Shown here piece by piece: positions 1 to 9,528 of a stretch of 49,472 nt of DNA (position 1 is the stretch's first letter; each line of letters begins with the position of its first letter). Source of the stretch: Acidobacteriota bacterium (lineage in GTDB: Bacteria; Acidobacteriota; Vicinamibacteria; Vicinamibacterales; 2-12-FULL-66-21). Position numbers and translations under genes: made by a program. The DNA lies in assembly GCA_016184105.1 (NCBI GenBank), contig JACPDI010000005.1, positions 1 to 49,472 on the forward strand, read 5' to 3'. The notes beneath the pieces were generated by a model. That model was given only the letters and a program-made list of their open reading frames with translations, ran no database searches and was not told the DNA's origin.

Positions 1-1386
1 CGGATCGGGCGTCAGCTCCCACTCGACGTAGTAGCACCAGCCCTGATCGGAGTAGCTGTTCTCGTACACGCGGAGCTTGCGGGGGTTGCGGTTCTGGTAG
101 AGCCGCATCAGATGATGGCCGGGGTACGCCTCGTGCGGGCCGATCGCGTAGGTGAAGCTCCAGTCCTTCTCCGTGAGGTTCTCCTCGGCGACCTCGTCGG
201 ACCAGTCGGGATGAATCGGGATGATGGGCCACGCCATCTTCTTCGACTGGTGCGCGGCCGGCAGGAACCCGGGGCCGAAGCCCCACCACTGGGACGCCGA
301 GAGGCTCGGGTCCGACGCCACCATGACCTGATCGTCATCGTCCCAGGGGATGCTGACGAGATCGTTCTTGATCGTCCATTCCCGAGTCCACCGCGCGACC
401 TTCAGTCCCTCGTGGACGAGCTGCTCCGCGGCGGGGTGCACGCGCTTCATGTCCTTGATGATCTGCAGCCAGGTCCTGCCGGGCGCGATCTGCTGGGCGC
501 GCGCCTCGAGCATCTTCTCGGTGATCGTGTACTGCTTCCAGCCCCAGTCGAAGTACCGCGGCACGCGCGTGAAGCCCTCGGCCCCGCGGGCGATCGTCCG
601 CAGATCGAGGTCGTCGCCGTCGAACATGTGGCGGTGCTCCTGCAGGTAGTTGAACAGGTCGGCCCCGATTCTGAAGTCGCCCACCGGCCGGTTCCGCCAC
701 TGTTCGTTCACGAAGATCCTGAAATCGCGGAGCCCGGCGATCGCCTTGTCGGTCTCCCCCTGCAGCTGCTCCCGCAGGGCGGGGCTCAGCCGCGCCGCGA
801 ACTTGGGAACGGCGTTCTGGAAGTGCAGGATCGTTCCGTCGATGCGCGCGTTCGCGTAGGGGAGCCAGTTCGGGATGTACTCGGTCAGGTTGATCTTCGC
901 CTTGGCGAGGCGCGCCTGCAGCGTCTGCATGTCGGTCACGAGCGCGCGGCCTCGCTCCTCGGGGTGCCGCGGATCCGCCTGCAGCTTGAACGTGATCGGG
1001 TTCGTCTCGACGTAGCGCCGCGGATCCTGCCGCCAGCGCGGGACCTCCTGCTGCTCGCGGATGTTCGCCCTCAGGATGCCGCCGAGGAACTGGTAGTCGA
1101 TCTGCTGGTCGAAGTTGAGCTTCGAGCGGTCGAGCTGCTCCAGGTCGGCGAGCAGCGACTTCTGCGCCGCCAGGCGGGAGGCGAACGACTCCGCGCTCAT
1201 GTCCGCCGGCAGGTTCCCTCCCACGCCGCGGACGTCGCGCAGGTACTTGTCGACGAGCGCCTCGAACGCCGGGTCCAGCGGCGCCTCGCGCACCCGCGCC
1301 TGTGCCGGCTCTCCCGGGGTTCCACTGCACCCTGCGCCGGCCATGGCGAGCACGGCCAGCAGCGGCCAGATCGTTCCACGCGTCAT
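1..1386 (-). CDS. DUF885 family lipoprotein, cut by window edge
   Basis: This is the N-terminal 462 residues of a DUF885 protein; the C-terminus lies beyond base 1. The start is the ATG at 1386, preceded by a strong GGAGGAGGGA ribosome site. The N-terminus is a lipoprotein-like signal ending AMAGAGC (Cys about 20), so the protein should be exported and membrane-anchored. Near residues 415-425 it has HEAYPGHHL and further on QGWCYYVE, the pair of motifs that marks DUF885, a zinc-peptidase-like helical family of poorly known substrate. It is the last gene of a three-gene minus-strand unit, 21 bases after the PQQ dehydrogenase reading frame. The family assignment is firm; peptidase activity is only inferred. 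Confidence 0.85.
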   Translation of the reverse strand, partial: MTRGTIWPLLAVLAMAGAGCSGTPGEPAQARVREAPLDPAFEALVDKYLRDVRGVGGNLPADMSAESFASRLAAQKSLLADLEQLDRSKLNFDQQIDYQFLGGILRANIREQQEVPRWRQDPRRYVETNPITFKLQADPRHPEERGRALVTDMQTLQARLAKAKINLTEYIPNWLPYANARIDGTILHFQNAVPKFAARLSPALREQLQGETDKAIAGLRDFRIFVNEQWRNRPVGDFRIGADLFNYLQEHRHMFDGDDLDLRTIARGAEGFTRVPRYFDWGWKQYTITEKMLEARAQQIAPGRTWLQIIKDMKRVHPAAEQLVHEGLKVARWTREWTIKNDLVSIPWDDDDQVMVASDPSLSASQWWGFGPGFLPAAHQSKKMAWPIIPIHPDWSDEVAEENLTEKDWSFTYAIGPHEAYPGHHLMRLYQNRNPRKLRVYENSYSDQGWCYYVEWELTPDP

Positions 1387-1407
1387 TCGTCCCTCCTCCG
1401 CGCCGGA

Positions 1408-3631
1408 TCACGCCGGCGGCGATGCGCGCCGGTCCAGGTTGTCGCGATCCGCGGACCGGCTTCTCCGGCGTGCTGAGGCCCCGAGCAGTACGCCGGCGGC
1501 GACTCCCGTCAGCAGCCACACCCACGGCCCGGACGCCGTCCACCGGCGCCCGGCCGGGCCGGCGGCCGGCAGCGCGAACACGAAGATCGCGTTCTGCCCC
1601 TGCGGGGGCTTGATCTCGGGGTGCAGCGACAGGACGCGCTTCTCGGGCGAGGCCGTGTCGCCGCCGGCCGGCACGGCGATGTACTGCCGGCCGCCGACGG
1701 CGTAGCTGATGGCGTGGCCCGACACGGGCCCGCTCAGAATCGTCTTCCACACGACGGCCCCCGTCGTGTCGTCGAGGGCGAACAAGCGCCGGTCGACGTC
1801 GCCGCCAGTCTGGTTGGGCTCCGTCGGGCGGCCGTCGGCGTCGCCGCTGCTCTTCAGACCTCCGGCGCCGAGCTGCCACACGCCAATTCCGTCCGGGCCG
1901 GCATCGTCGCAGCGGTGGTGCCGGCCAGTCCTTCCCGCCCCCCAGCGACGGGCAGACCAGCCGTTCCTCGAAGGGTCCGGCGAGCAGGCGCTCGTCGATC
2001 GACACGCGCCCCGAGACTGGGTCGATGTCCCGGACCACGTTCTGGTGGATGGTTTCGCGCGCCCAGAGGAACTCGCCGGTCCGCCGATCGAGCGTGTAGA
2101 CGATCCCGGTCTTGCCCGGGATGCCGGTCACCACTTGCCGAATCTCGCCCCGCCGCACGCGTGGGTTGATCCATCGCACCGCCGACGGGTCCGGCGACAC
2201 GGCCGTGTCGACGAGCATGCGCTCGAACACGTGGTCGAGGTCCCAGTTGTCCCGCGGCAGATGCTGGTAGTACCACTTGACCCGCCCCGTGGCGGCATCG
2301 ATCGCGAGCGTGCTGTTCGAGAAGAGTGCGTCGCCGCCCGGCGTTCCTCGGAGCGATTCCAGCGAGGGAGCGGGAACCGACGTGCCCCAGTAGATCAGGT
2401 TGAGGCTCGGGTCGTAGCTGCCGACGCCCCACGCGCCCACGTGAAGCCGGCGCTCGTACGGGAGGCCGACCCACGTCTCGTCGCCCGGCTCGCCGGGCCG
2501 GGGGATCGTCCGGACCCGCCAGAGCTCGCGCCCGCTGTCGACCGCGTGTGCCGCGATGTAGCAGATGTCCGGGCCGCCGGTCGCGGCGCAGGAGCGGCCG
2601 CTCACCACTTTCCCGTCGGCAATGATCGGCCCGGCCATGTGCCCGATCCCAACGCCGGCCTCCGCCACCGACCACGCGAGCGTGCCCGTGCGCGCGTCGA
2701 CCGCGATCAGGTGCCCGTCGCTGGTGAAGTGGAACAGCCGCTCGCCGAACATCGCGATGTTCCGCACGCTGCGGCCGCGCGGCCTTTCGGCGGATCTCGA
2801 GGCGCCCCCCGCCCTCGCCCTGGCCGGTGGCTCCCACCGGAACTCCCAGATCAGATCGCCATTCGCGGCGTCGAGCGCCTGGATGACGTCGCCCGCGTGG
2901 GCGATGTACATCGTGCCGTTCCGGACGAGCGGCGTGGCGTACTGCCCGCCCGGCTCCATGGCCCGCGACCACGCGAGCTGCAGCCGGTCGACGTTGTCGC
3001 GCGTGATCTCGGCCAGCGGACTGTAGGCCGCCGCGTCCGGGGTGCGCCGGAACGAGACCCAGTCGGCGGCGGGCGGGTCGGCCAGCACGGCCTCGGTGAC
3101 CGGCTCGACGTCCCGCACCTCGCCCTGCGCGAGCCCGTGCAGCTCGACGCCGTGAAGATTGGGACGACTGAGGCTGCGGGTGTACGCGACGAGCGCAACC
3201 AGCTGCTCACCGCGGATGTGCGCGAACGCGGGCATCTGGAACCCGCCGGCCTGGATGCGCCGTCCGATCTCGGTATCGGTGAGGGCGTCCATCGCGCGGT
3301 AGTCCGTCTGGTCGGCCGGTCGCGCCGACAGCGCTGCGGCGGCCGGACCGTCGCCCCTTCCCGATTCGCCGTGGCACGCCGCGCACTGCTCGCGATAGAC
3401 GCCGCGCCCCTGCGCGAGCTTCTCGCTGTTCACCGGCACCAGCGGCGGCGCCGGCCCTCGGCGCGGTGGAGGCGGCAGGCGACGGCTCTCGGCGGCCTGC
3501 TCCGCCGCGGCACTCAGGCGCGGGGCCGGGGGAGCGACCAGACCCGCGGCCGCCAGACAGGCGCCGACGCCCGCGACGCGCACGAGCGACCGCATGACGG
3601 CGCGCATCGAACCTGTGGTCCCGGGTGTCAT
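1408..3631 (-). pseudogene. Cytochrome c-PQQ dehydrogenase, frame-disrupted
   Basis: A secreted quinoprotein dehydrogenase. It has a signal peptide (about residues 10-40), a class I cytochrome c domain with CAACH at 83-87 and a Met ligand in GFQMPAF, then a PQQ beta-propeller. The reading frame runs normally from ATG 3631 to GGGKDWPA (near base 1922). It then fails: the continuation, with GDVDRR, AVGGRQY and a C-terminal membrane segment (WVWLLTGVAAGVLL) ending at 1408, is in a different frame. Net length is 741 codons plus one base. The stretch between KDWPA and GDVDRR is about 50 residues, whereas family members usually have about 90, so a short deletion with frameshift is likely. Its ATG overlaps the upstream DUF885 stop (ATGA). 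Substrate unknown; electrons would pass to its own heme. Confidence 0.75.
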
Positions 3632-5376
3632 GGCCGCCTATCGCTGCGAGCCCGGGCCGGAGCATCCCAGAACGATCGGATCTGATCGTCCTGCCCGGTC
3701 ATTTCCCAGCGGACGAGGGCGGGCGGAATCTGTCCGTACGAGAGCATCGCGTCGTGAAACTCCCGCCAGTTCACCTCGAAGTTGTTCTGCGCGATGCGCT
3801 CGGCCAGGATCTGCTCGATCTGCTTCTTGCCGGCGATGTAGCTGGTCGCCTGGTAGGGCCATCTCACGTACAGCTCGACCTCCGAGCGCGAGATGTGGTC
3901 CTCCATCGTGGGCACGCGGTCGATCTGGTACTTGATCGCGTCCTCCATCGTGAGCGTGCCGTCGGAGAGCCGGATGTCGAGCGGCACGCGCACGGCGCGC
4001 AGCAGCAGGAAGTTGTAGGTCAACTCGCGCGTGCGGGGCCCCCGCAGGTACGGGTAGCCCATGTCGAGGAAGAACTCCTCCCAGTAGTGCGCCCATCCTT
4101 GCGAGAAGCCGGTGTCGCGGTGAACGGCCCGAATGGGGCAGGGATTCCGCCGCGTCACCTCGCCCTCGAAGTAGTGCCCCGGCCAGTCGGAGTGCTGGTA
4201 ATCGGTGATCGGATCGAGCCGCATCGCCCGTTCCCAGTACGTCCCGGCGAACCAGTGGTCTTCGTCAACCACGAACAGGCGCTTCGAGGGCTGCGGCGGC
4301 GCTTCGGCGAAGAAGCCGAGCAGGCCGGGCCGGTTGCCGATCCCGCCGAACGGCTCCTGCCACGTGCCGCGCGCGAGAGACGACTCGCCGACGTACGGCG
4401 GGAAGCTGATGAGATCCAGGTCCTTGAGCCAGTGTTTCGTCTGCAGGTACGTCAGGCGGAACCACTCGATCCACTCGTCCGTGGTCGGCATCGTGAGCGG
4501 CTTCAGGCCGCGGTTCCTCGTTTCCTCGATTTCGATCGACATGAGGAAGCGGTTCTTCTCCACTTCTCCCAGAGAGAGCAGCTCGTCGGCCGTCCACGGC
4601 ACGAAGTTCACGCGCCGGAAGTACCACTCCATCGCCTCGCGGCCGACGTTCGGCTTTCCTTTCATCGCGGGCAGACTGGACTCGACCCAGCGCCCGTAGG
4701 TCTCCAGCGCGGTCGCGGCGGCATCCGCCGCGGCGACCAGCCGGGCGCGGTGACTCTCGGGAACGTGCGGCGCGAACAGCTTCGCGCCGGCGGCGTATTT
4801 CGCACGGATGTTCTTCAGATGCCGGAGCGCCACGCGGCCAAGATCGGCGGAGGCCTCGGCGAGCACGAGCGTCCGCGGGCCCTGCTGGAGGATGGGGCCG
4901 GTCCGTTCGAACGCCGACACGATGGCCTCGGCGCGATCGAGCGTGTAGGGCACCGTGCCGCGCACCGCCGCGGCCACCCCGTCGATCGCCTGCTCGACGT
5001 AGAAGGAAGGGTTCGTCGCAGGCTCGCGCAGCACCCGGTGCTCGAAATCGACGTCGTCCATCTCCGCGCGCAGGAGCAGGTAGTCCACCTGGTCGTGCAC
5101 CGGCCAGCGGCGCGGGTCGAGCGCCGCCAGGCGCGCCTGGAACCTGGGCAGCCCCTCGCGCTCCGCGCGGACGACCGCCGCGTAGTCGGGCACGCCACGG
5201 CTGGCGTGCGTCGGGCGCCAGGTGCGCGGACGGAACACCGGGCTTCGGAAGCTCCGGAACTCCTCCGCCAGGGCGATCAGCGCGCCCGAGGCGTGCATCA
5301 CCTGGGCGTGCGCCTTCGGCGGGGCGCTCCCGGCCATGAGGATGACGGCCAGCACGGATCCCGCAGCGCGTCTCAT
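3628..5376 (-). CDS. DUF885 family secreted protein
   Basis: A 582-residue complete DUF885 member. ATG 5376 has a GGAGGG site 5 bases upstream and begins a signal peptide (cleavage after KAHAQ, about residue 25). The DUF885 signature appears as DWPGHYFEG (about 400) and GFSQGWAHYWEEFF (about 425-440), which differs from the usual HExYPGH/EGWA forms: the first His-Glu of the common motif is not evident, although the PGH and GWA cores remain. It is first in a three-gene minus-strand unit and its TGA overlaps the next ATG. The family may include zinc-dependent peptidases; the substrate is unknown. Together with the other DUF885 copy, it brackets the quinoprotein gene. Confidence 0.85.
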   Translation of the reverse strand: MRRAAGSVLAVILMAGSAPPKAHAQVMHASGALIALAEEFRSFRSPVFRPRTWRPTHASRGVPDYAAVVRAEREGLPRFQARLAALDPRRWPVHDQVDYLLLRAEMDDVDFEHRVLREPATNPSFYVEQAIDGVAAAVRGTVPYTLDRAEAIVSAFERTGPILQQGPRTLVLAEASADLGRVALRHLKNIRAKYAAGAKLFAPHVPESHRARLVAAADAAATALETYGRWVESSLPAMKGKPNVGREAMEWYFRRVNFVPWTADELLSLGEVEKNRFLMSIEIEETRNRGLKPLTMPTTDEWIEWFRLTYLQTKHWLKDLDLISFPPYVGESSLARGTWQEPFGGIGNRPGLLGFFAEAPPQPSKRLFVVDEDHWFAGTYWERAMRLDPITDYQHSDWPGHYFEGEVTRRNPCPIRAVHRDTGFSQGWAHYWEEFFLDMGYPYLRGPRTRELTYNFLLLRAVRVPLDIRLSDGTLTMEDAIKYQIDRVPTMEDHISRSEVELYVRWPYQATSYIAGKKQIEQILAERIAQNNFEVNWREFHDAMLSYGQIPPALVRWEMTGQDDQIRSFWDAPARARSDRRP

Positions 5377-5468
5377 ACACCCTCCGGCGCCGGAATTGAC
5401 CGGCGGTTCGATTGCGCGACCACCTGACCGAATGGTTTGGCCTGAATCGTAGAGTTTCGAGGGCTTGG

Positions 5469-5497
5469 AGTCTAATAGTTATTAACTCGAGGGTCAA
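5469..5497 (-). promoter_or_regulatory. Sigma70-type promoter for the DUF885 operon
   Basis: On the minus strand TTGACC is followed after exactly 17 bases by TAGACT, in the only AT-rich patch of the 236-base gap 5377-5612. Transcription would begin near 5462, about 85 bases before ATG 5376. The -35 matches 5 of 6 consensus bases and the -10 matches 4 of 6. Nothing else is evident in the gap. Confidence 0.5.
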
Positions 5498-5612
5498 ATT
5501 TTCGGAAGGGGGCAGAGGCCCGCCGCGTCCGCAGGCGTCCCGAGCGGCGGATCTGAGAGAGAGGGGAAGGCGTACCGGGGCGGCGCGCCGCGGCAGGGCG
5601 TCCGGGGCGTGA

Positions 5613-7049
5613 TCACCGCCACGACAAGTGATCGAACCGTTCTCCCTGCTTCATGATCAGCCGCACGCGACGCATCGCCCGGACGTCCTCGACCGGATTG
5701 CCCTCGACGGAGATGAGGTCGGCCAGCTTGCCCGCCTCGATCGTCCCGATGCGGTCGCCGTGGCCGATCAGGCGCGCCGGCACGCGCGTGGCGGCTTCGA
5801 TCGCGGCCAGCGGCGTGAGGCCGGCCTCGACGAGAAACTCGATCCCGAGCGTGAGCGTGCCGTAGAAGCCGTCCGAGCCCAGGCTGAAGGGCAGGCCGGC
5901 CTTCCACGCGTCCAGGTACTGGCGCTGGACGTTGCGGACCCCCTGGAACCTGTCGCGCGCCGCGCGGCCCGGCTCGTTGTCCTCGTAGGGCCGGTCCTCC
6001 TCCTCCTGTCGCGGATGCGCCCGGCGATACGCCTCGTACTCGCGCGCGAGGTAGTTCAGCCACTCTTCGGCGCTCCGCACGCCCGCGTCCATCGTCTGCC
6101 ACGTCTTCGTCGTGGGCCGCCAGCCGATGTAGGCCATGGGCGTGAGGCTGGCGGAGGTGCCGTGCTTCAGCATGAGCGCGACCAGCTCGGGCGTCAGCGG
6201 ACGGGCGTGCTCGATGTTGTCGGCGCCCGCCTCGACGGCCGTGCGAATCGCCGAGCCCCAGCGGCCGGTCGCGTGCACCGTGACCTTCATCCCGAGGCGA
6301 TGGGCCTCCTCGACGGCTGCGCGCATTTCAGCGGGAGAGATGTGCGCGGTGGCGGGCGTCACGTCGGTATGCGCGAGCTTGATCCACTCGGCGCCGCGGT
6401 GAAAGCCCTCCCGCACGGCCTGACGCATCGCCTCGGGGCCGTCGGTTCCGCCCGCGTACTGCCCGTGGCCGCCGGTGGGGGTGATGACGAGACCCGCGCT
6501 GATCAGCCGCGGCCCGACGTGCATGCCATTCGCGACGGTATCGCGCAGCAGGATGTCGTTGTAGTTCGGCTCGCCAGCCTGCCGCTGCGTCGTCACGCCG
6601 CACAGCAGCTGGACGCGTGCCGCCCGCACAACGGTGAGCATCTGCTCGTTGGCGGGCGCACGCCGCTGCGCATTCAAGCCGAGCACTCCGCCAGCGCCGT
6701 AACGCAGGACGAGATGTCCATGCGTATCGATCAGGCCGGGGAGCAGCGTGTGCCCGGCGAGATCGATGACCTCCGCGCCTGCAGGCACCGGCGTGGCGGC
6801 GCGGGTGCCAACGGCCTCGATGCGGTTTCCGCGCACTAACACGACGCCTTCCCTGATCGGGGGCTGTCCGGTCGCTGTCAGCAGCCAGGATGGGCGGAGC
6901 GCGATGATCCTGTCCTGAGCGACTGACGAACGGAGCACCACCAGCACGATGAGGAGCACGAAGATCGCCGTACTACATGAGAACTCGGTACGACGGCGGC
7001 AGCTTGTACGCGACGGATCAGACAGGCTGCCTGCAAACAGCGTCATCAT
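5613..7049 (-). CDS. Secreted amidohydrolase
   Basis: A 478-residue amidohydrolase-superfamily enzyme of the imidazolonepropionase/prolidase-like branch. After a hydrophobic N-terminus (about residues 27-45, ending SSVAQ) come the metal ligands: DTHGH (H110, H112), Lys in EWIKLAH (K224), VTVHATG (H259), NIEHA (H281) and LGSDG (D393). All are present, so it should be an active metal hydrolase on a C-N bond. ATG 7049, with an AGGA 8 bases upstream, is taken as start; ATG 7046 directly follows. It lies 80 bases downstream of the DASS transporter on the same strand, so it probably ends the GntR-led unit. An amide- or lactam-cleaving role would suit the amidase in the divergent operon, but this is inference. 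Confidence 0.85.
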   Translation of the reverse strand: MMTLFAGSLSDPSRTSCRRRTEFSCSTAIFVLLIVLVVLRSSVAQDRIIALRPSWLLTATGQPPIREGVVLVRGNRIEAVGTRAATPVPAGAEVIDLAGHTLLPGLIDTHGHLVLRYGAGGVLGLNAQRRAPANEQMLTVVRAARVQLLCGVTTQRQAGEPNYNDILLRDTVANGMHVGPRLISAGLVITPTGGHGQYAGGTDGPEAMRQAVREGFHRGAEWIKLAHTDVTPATAHISPAEMRAAVEEAHRLGMKVTVHATGRWGSAIRTAVEAGADNIEHARPLTPELVALMLKHGTSASLTPMAYIGWRPTTKTWQTMDAGVRSAEEWLNYLAREYEAYRRAHPRQEEEDRPYEDNEPGRAARDRFQGVRNVQRQYLDAWKAGLPFSLGSDGFYGTLTLGIEFLVEAGLTPLAAIEAATRVPARLIGHGDRIGTIEAGKLADLISVEGNPVEDVRAMRRVRLIMKQGERFDHLSWR

Positions 7050-7129
7050 GTGACGATCCTACAGCGGCCCCCGGTGAAGTGCGACACCCGCACCAGTCCA
7101 AACGGGATCGGCAGAGGTCTGACCCTGCC

Positions 7130-8614
7130 TCAGTGCCCGAGCACGAGCTTCGCCAGTGGATACCCGACCAGCGCCAGCAGGAGCGTGTGCAGCAGGAACA
7201 GCAGCGCCCCGTGCCGCACCATCGTCCGCACGCGAAGGAAACCTGATCCCGCGACGATCGCGTTGGTCGTCGTGCCTGACGGCAGGAGATGCGCCAGCGA
7301 CGTGCCCATTCCCAGGATGATACCCAGTGCGGCCGGATCTCCCACACCGAGGCTGCTGCTCAACGTCAGACCGAGCGGCACGAAGATGGCGAGCGTCACC
7401 ATATTGGAAATGACGCTCGTCACGAGGATGACGGCGCCGCACAGGATCAGGACGAACATCGTCTCGGGAAGATGCCCGAGCAACGGTTCGAGCGTGTTCC
7501 TCACGTAGCCCGGCACCCCCGTCGCCTCCTCGCCCACGGCGATTCCCAGCGCCATGACCCCGCCAATGAACAGCACCAGGCTCCAGTCCACCCCGCGCAG
7601 CCACTCCTCCCAGGTCAGCACGAAGCGCCGCTTCGGATCGGGGACGGGGGTCAGGCACATGCCCAGCGGAACGAGCAAAGCCGGAACGGTGAGGTGAAGT
7701 CTGCTCTGCGCGATCGCCGCGATGTCGGGGGACAGCAGCATCCGCGCGGCGTCGGGCGCGAACCACAGCGCGACAGCCACGCCGACCCAGGCCAGGGCGC
7801 GCCGCTCGGCCACGGGCATGGGGCCGAGGCGCCGCCGTTCGGCACTGATATGGTCGCTCAGGTGGGGTCCACCGAGCGTGCCGGAGCCGTGCGGTACCGC
7901 CAGCCAGAGGAGCGCAATTGCCGAAGCCATCAGAAGCAGTGCGAGCCCCGATCCAATCGCCGTCCATTGCAGGAACGTGACGGTGGTGCCCGTGGCGGCC
8001 GCGACCAGTCCGATCGTCGGCGCATTCGTGCCGTTGCCGACCGGCGTGATCAGGCCGCCGATGTTGGCCGCCCATGCAATGCCGAGCGTGTTTGCCTCCA
8101 CCAGCGGGTCCGCGTGGTCGATCTTCAGCAGCTCGTAGATCTTCACGGCCAGCGAAAGCCAGACCACGGCCACCACGGTGTTGGCCATCACGCCGCTCAT
8201 CAGTGTTGCCGAGATGAGGAACATCGTCATGAAGCGCACCGGGTGGCCGCGCACCCAGCGCACGTCCAGGAGCGCCAGCGCGAACCGGCGGTTCACGCCG
8301 GTGGCATCGAGCGCCGCCCCCAGGCCGAAGGTCCCGATCACGAACCACAGCAGCCAGCTGTTGGAATGGGCGAACGCGCCGGCGAGACTGAGCGCCCCCG
8401 ACAGCACGCCCGCCGCAAGCATTGCCAGCGTGGTGAACGCAGCAGGCAACGGTGTGGCGACCCACCAGATGACCGCGAAGGCGAGCAGGCCCAGACGGGC
8501 CATGCCCACCTCCGTGATCGGCGCCGGCGGGGGGAGGAGAAGGCCGCCGGCAACCGCCGCAAGGCCGCCCAGGATCCCCGGCAGCGCGGAACGGCCGAGT
8601 GCGGGCGCAGTCAC
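7130..8614 (-). CDS. DASS/SLC13 family anion transporter
   Basis: A 494-residue polytopic inner-membrane protein of the divalent anion:Na+ symporter family. The two repeat signatures are visible: MANTVVAVV with AANIGGLITPVGNGTNAP in the first half and SNMVTLAIFVPL with LLPSGTTTNAI in the second, which form the Na+ and carboxylate sites in family members such as VcINDY. The start is GTG 8614, overlapping the aldolase stop as GTGA. Its position between a sugar-acid aldolase and an amidohydrolase suggests import of an organic acid, perhaps a 2-keto-3-deoxy acid or aldonate; that substrate is inferred, and DASS proteins more commonly carry C4/C6 dicarboxylates. Confidence 0.85.
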   Translation of the reverse strand: MTAPALGRSALPGILGGLAAVAGGLLLPPPAPITEVGMARLGLLAFAVIWWVATPLPAAFTTLAMLAAGVLSGALSLAGAFAHSNSWLLWFVIGTFGLGAALDATGVNRRFALALLDVRWVRGHPVRFMTMFLISATLMSGVMANTVVAVVWLSLAVKIYELLKIDHADPLVEANTLGIAWAANIGGLITPVGNGTNAPTIGLVAAATGTTVTFLQWTAIGSGLALLLMASAIALLWLAVPHGSGTLGGPHLSDHISAERRRLGPMPVAERRALAWVGVAVALWFAPDAARMLLSPDIAAIAQSRLHLTVPALLVPLGMCLTPVPDPKRRFVLTWEEWLRGVDWSLVLFIGGVMALGIAVGEEATGVPGYVRNTLEPLLGHLPETMFVLILCGAVILVTSVISNMVTLAIFVPLGLTLSSSLGVGDPAALGIILGMGTSLAHLLPSGTTTNAIVAGSGFLRVRTMVRHGALLFLLHTLLLALVGYPLAKLVLGH

Positions 8615-9528
8615 GCGCGCTGTCCGGCCCAGCGAAACGCGAACAGCTGCAAGCCGCCCCGCAGCGCGCGGATCTCGGCGATGTCCACGTCGTCGAGCGA
8701 GCGGGTCGGATGCCGGACGGCGGGCGACGCGATCACCCCCGCATCGAACAGGTTGCGCTTCATGACGGCAACCCCCAGGCCGGGTTGCAGCTCATACCGG
8801 ATCAAGGGAAGCGCCCGCGCGAACTGGTCGCGCGCAGACGAGTGATCGCCGCGTTGATACGAATCCCAGATGGCGCGGAAGATGTCCGTCATGTCCGAGC
8901 CCGGCATCGTGCCCACCGCCCCACGGGCGAGTTCCTCCAGGAAGAAATTCCCGTTCAGGCCGCCGAACAGCGTCAGGCGGTCGCCGGCCAGCGCACGGAG
9001 CCTGGACACTTTCGGCGTGGTGGGCGGGGCCTCCACTTTCACGAGGCGAACGTTCTCAAGTTCCAGCGCCATGCGCGCCAGCAGGTCGGCACCCATTGGG
9101 AGCTGCGTCATGAGCGGCGCGTCCTGCACCATCACCGGTATGCGCACGGCGTCGGAAATGGCGCGAAAGTAACGGAAGATGCCCTCGGCGTCGGGCTTCA
9201 CGTAATAAGGGGGGAGCACCATCAGCGCGTCAGCCCCCATCGCCTCCATGTCGCGGCTGATCGCCACCGCCACGTCGGTTCCGGTGTGGCCGCTGCTGAC
9301 CACGAGCGGCACGCGGCCGTCCACCTCCCGCACGATGACCTCAAGCAGAGTGCGGCGCCCCGATTCGGAGAGGGCATATCCTTCGCTTGCGTTCCCGAAC
9401 AGCCCCAGGCCATGCGCCCCCGCATCAATCAGGAAGCGGACAAGTCGCCGCTGGCTCTCCAGATCGAGAGCGCCGTCGTCCCGGAACGTGGTGTTGATGA
9501 TGGGAAACACGCCGTGGAAACGCGTCAC
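8611..9528 (-). CDS. DHDPS/KDG-aldolase family lyase
   Basis: A 305-residue class I (Schiff-base) lyase of the DapA/N-acetylneuraminate lyase family, TIM-barrel fold. It has GNASEGY (46-51, in place of the GTTGE loop), PPYYVKP (106-112) and the Schiff-base lysine in LVKVEAP (K164). The position equivalent to the catalytic tyrosine of DapA (usually LYNVP) reads VQDAP, so Tyr is replaced by Gln at about 135, which argues against a true DapA. Context suggests a 2-keto-3-deoxy acid aldolase or dehydratase giving pyruvate or a semialdehyde. GTG 9528 has a GGAGGGATCA site and overlaps the GntR stop as GTGA; its own TGA overlaps the transporter start. Confidence 0.8.
   Translation of the reverse strand: MTRFHGVFPIINTTFRDDGALDLESQRRLVRFLIDAGAHGLGLFGNASEGYALSESGRRTLLEVIVREVDGRVPLVVSSGHTGTDVAVAISRDMEAMGADALMVLPPYYVKPDAEGIFRYFRAISDAVRIPVMVQDAPLMTQLPMGADLLARMALELENVRLVKVEAPPTTPKVSRLRALAGDRLTLFGGLNGNFFLEELARGAVGTMPGSDMTDIFRAIWDSYQRGDHSSARDQFARALPLIRYELQPGLGVAVMKRNLFDAGVIASPAVRHPTRSLDDVDIAEIRALRGGLQLFAFRWAGQRA

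Noticed and set aside
335-1905. Continuation of the PQQ dehydrogenase start frame to 335
   Set aside because: After KDWPA it becomes Arg/Pro-rich nonsense overlapping the DUF885 gene; the true continuation is in another frame ending at 1408.
7289-8845. A 518-codon plus-strand frame
   Set aside because: Antisense to the DASS transporter and aldolase; low-complexity Arg/Gln/His composition and no motif.
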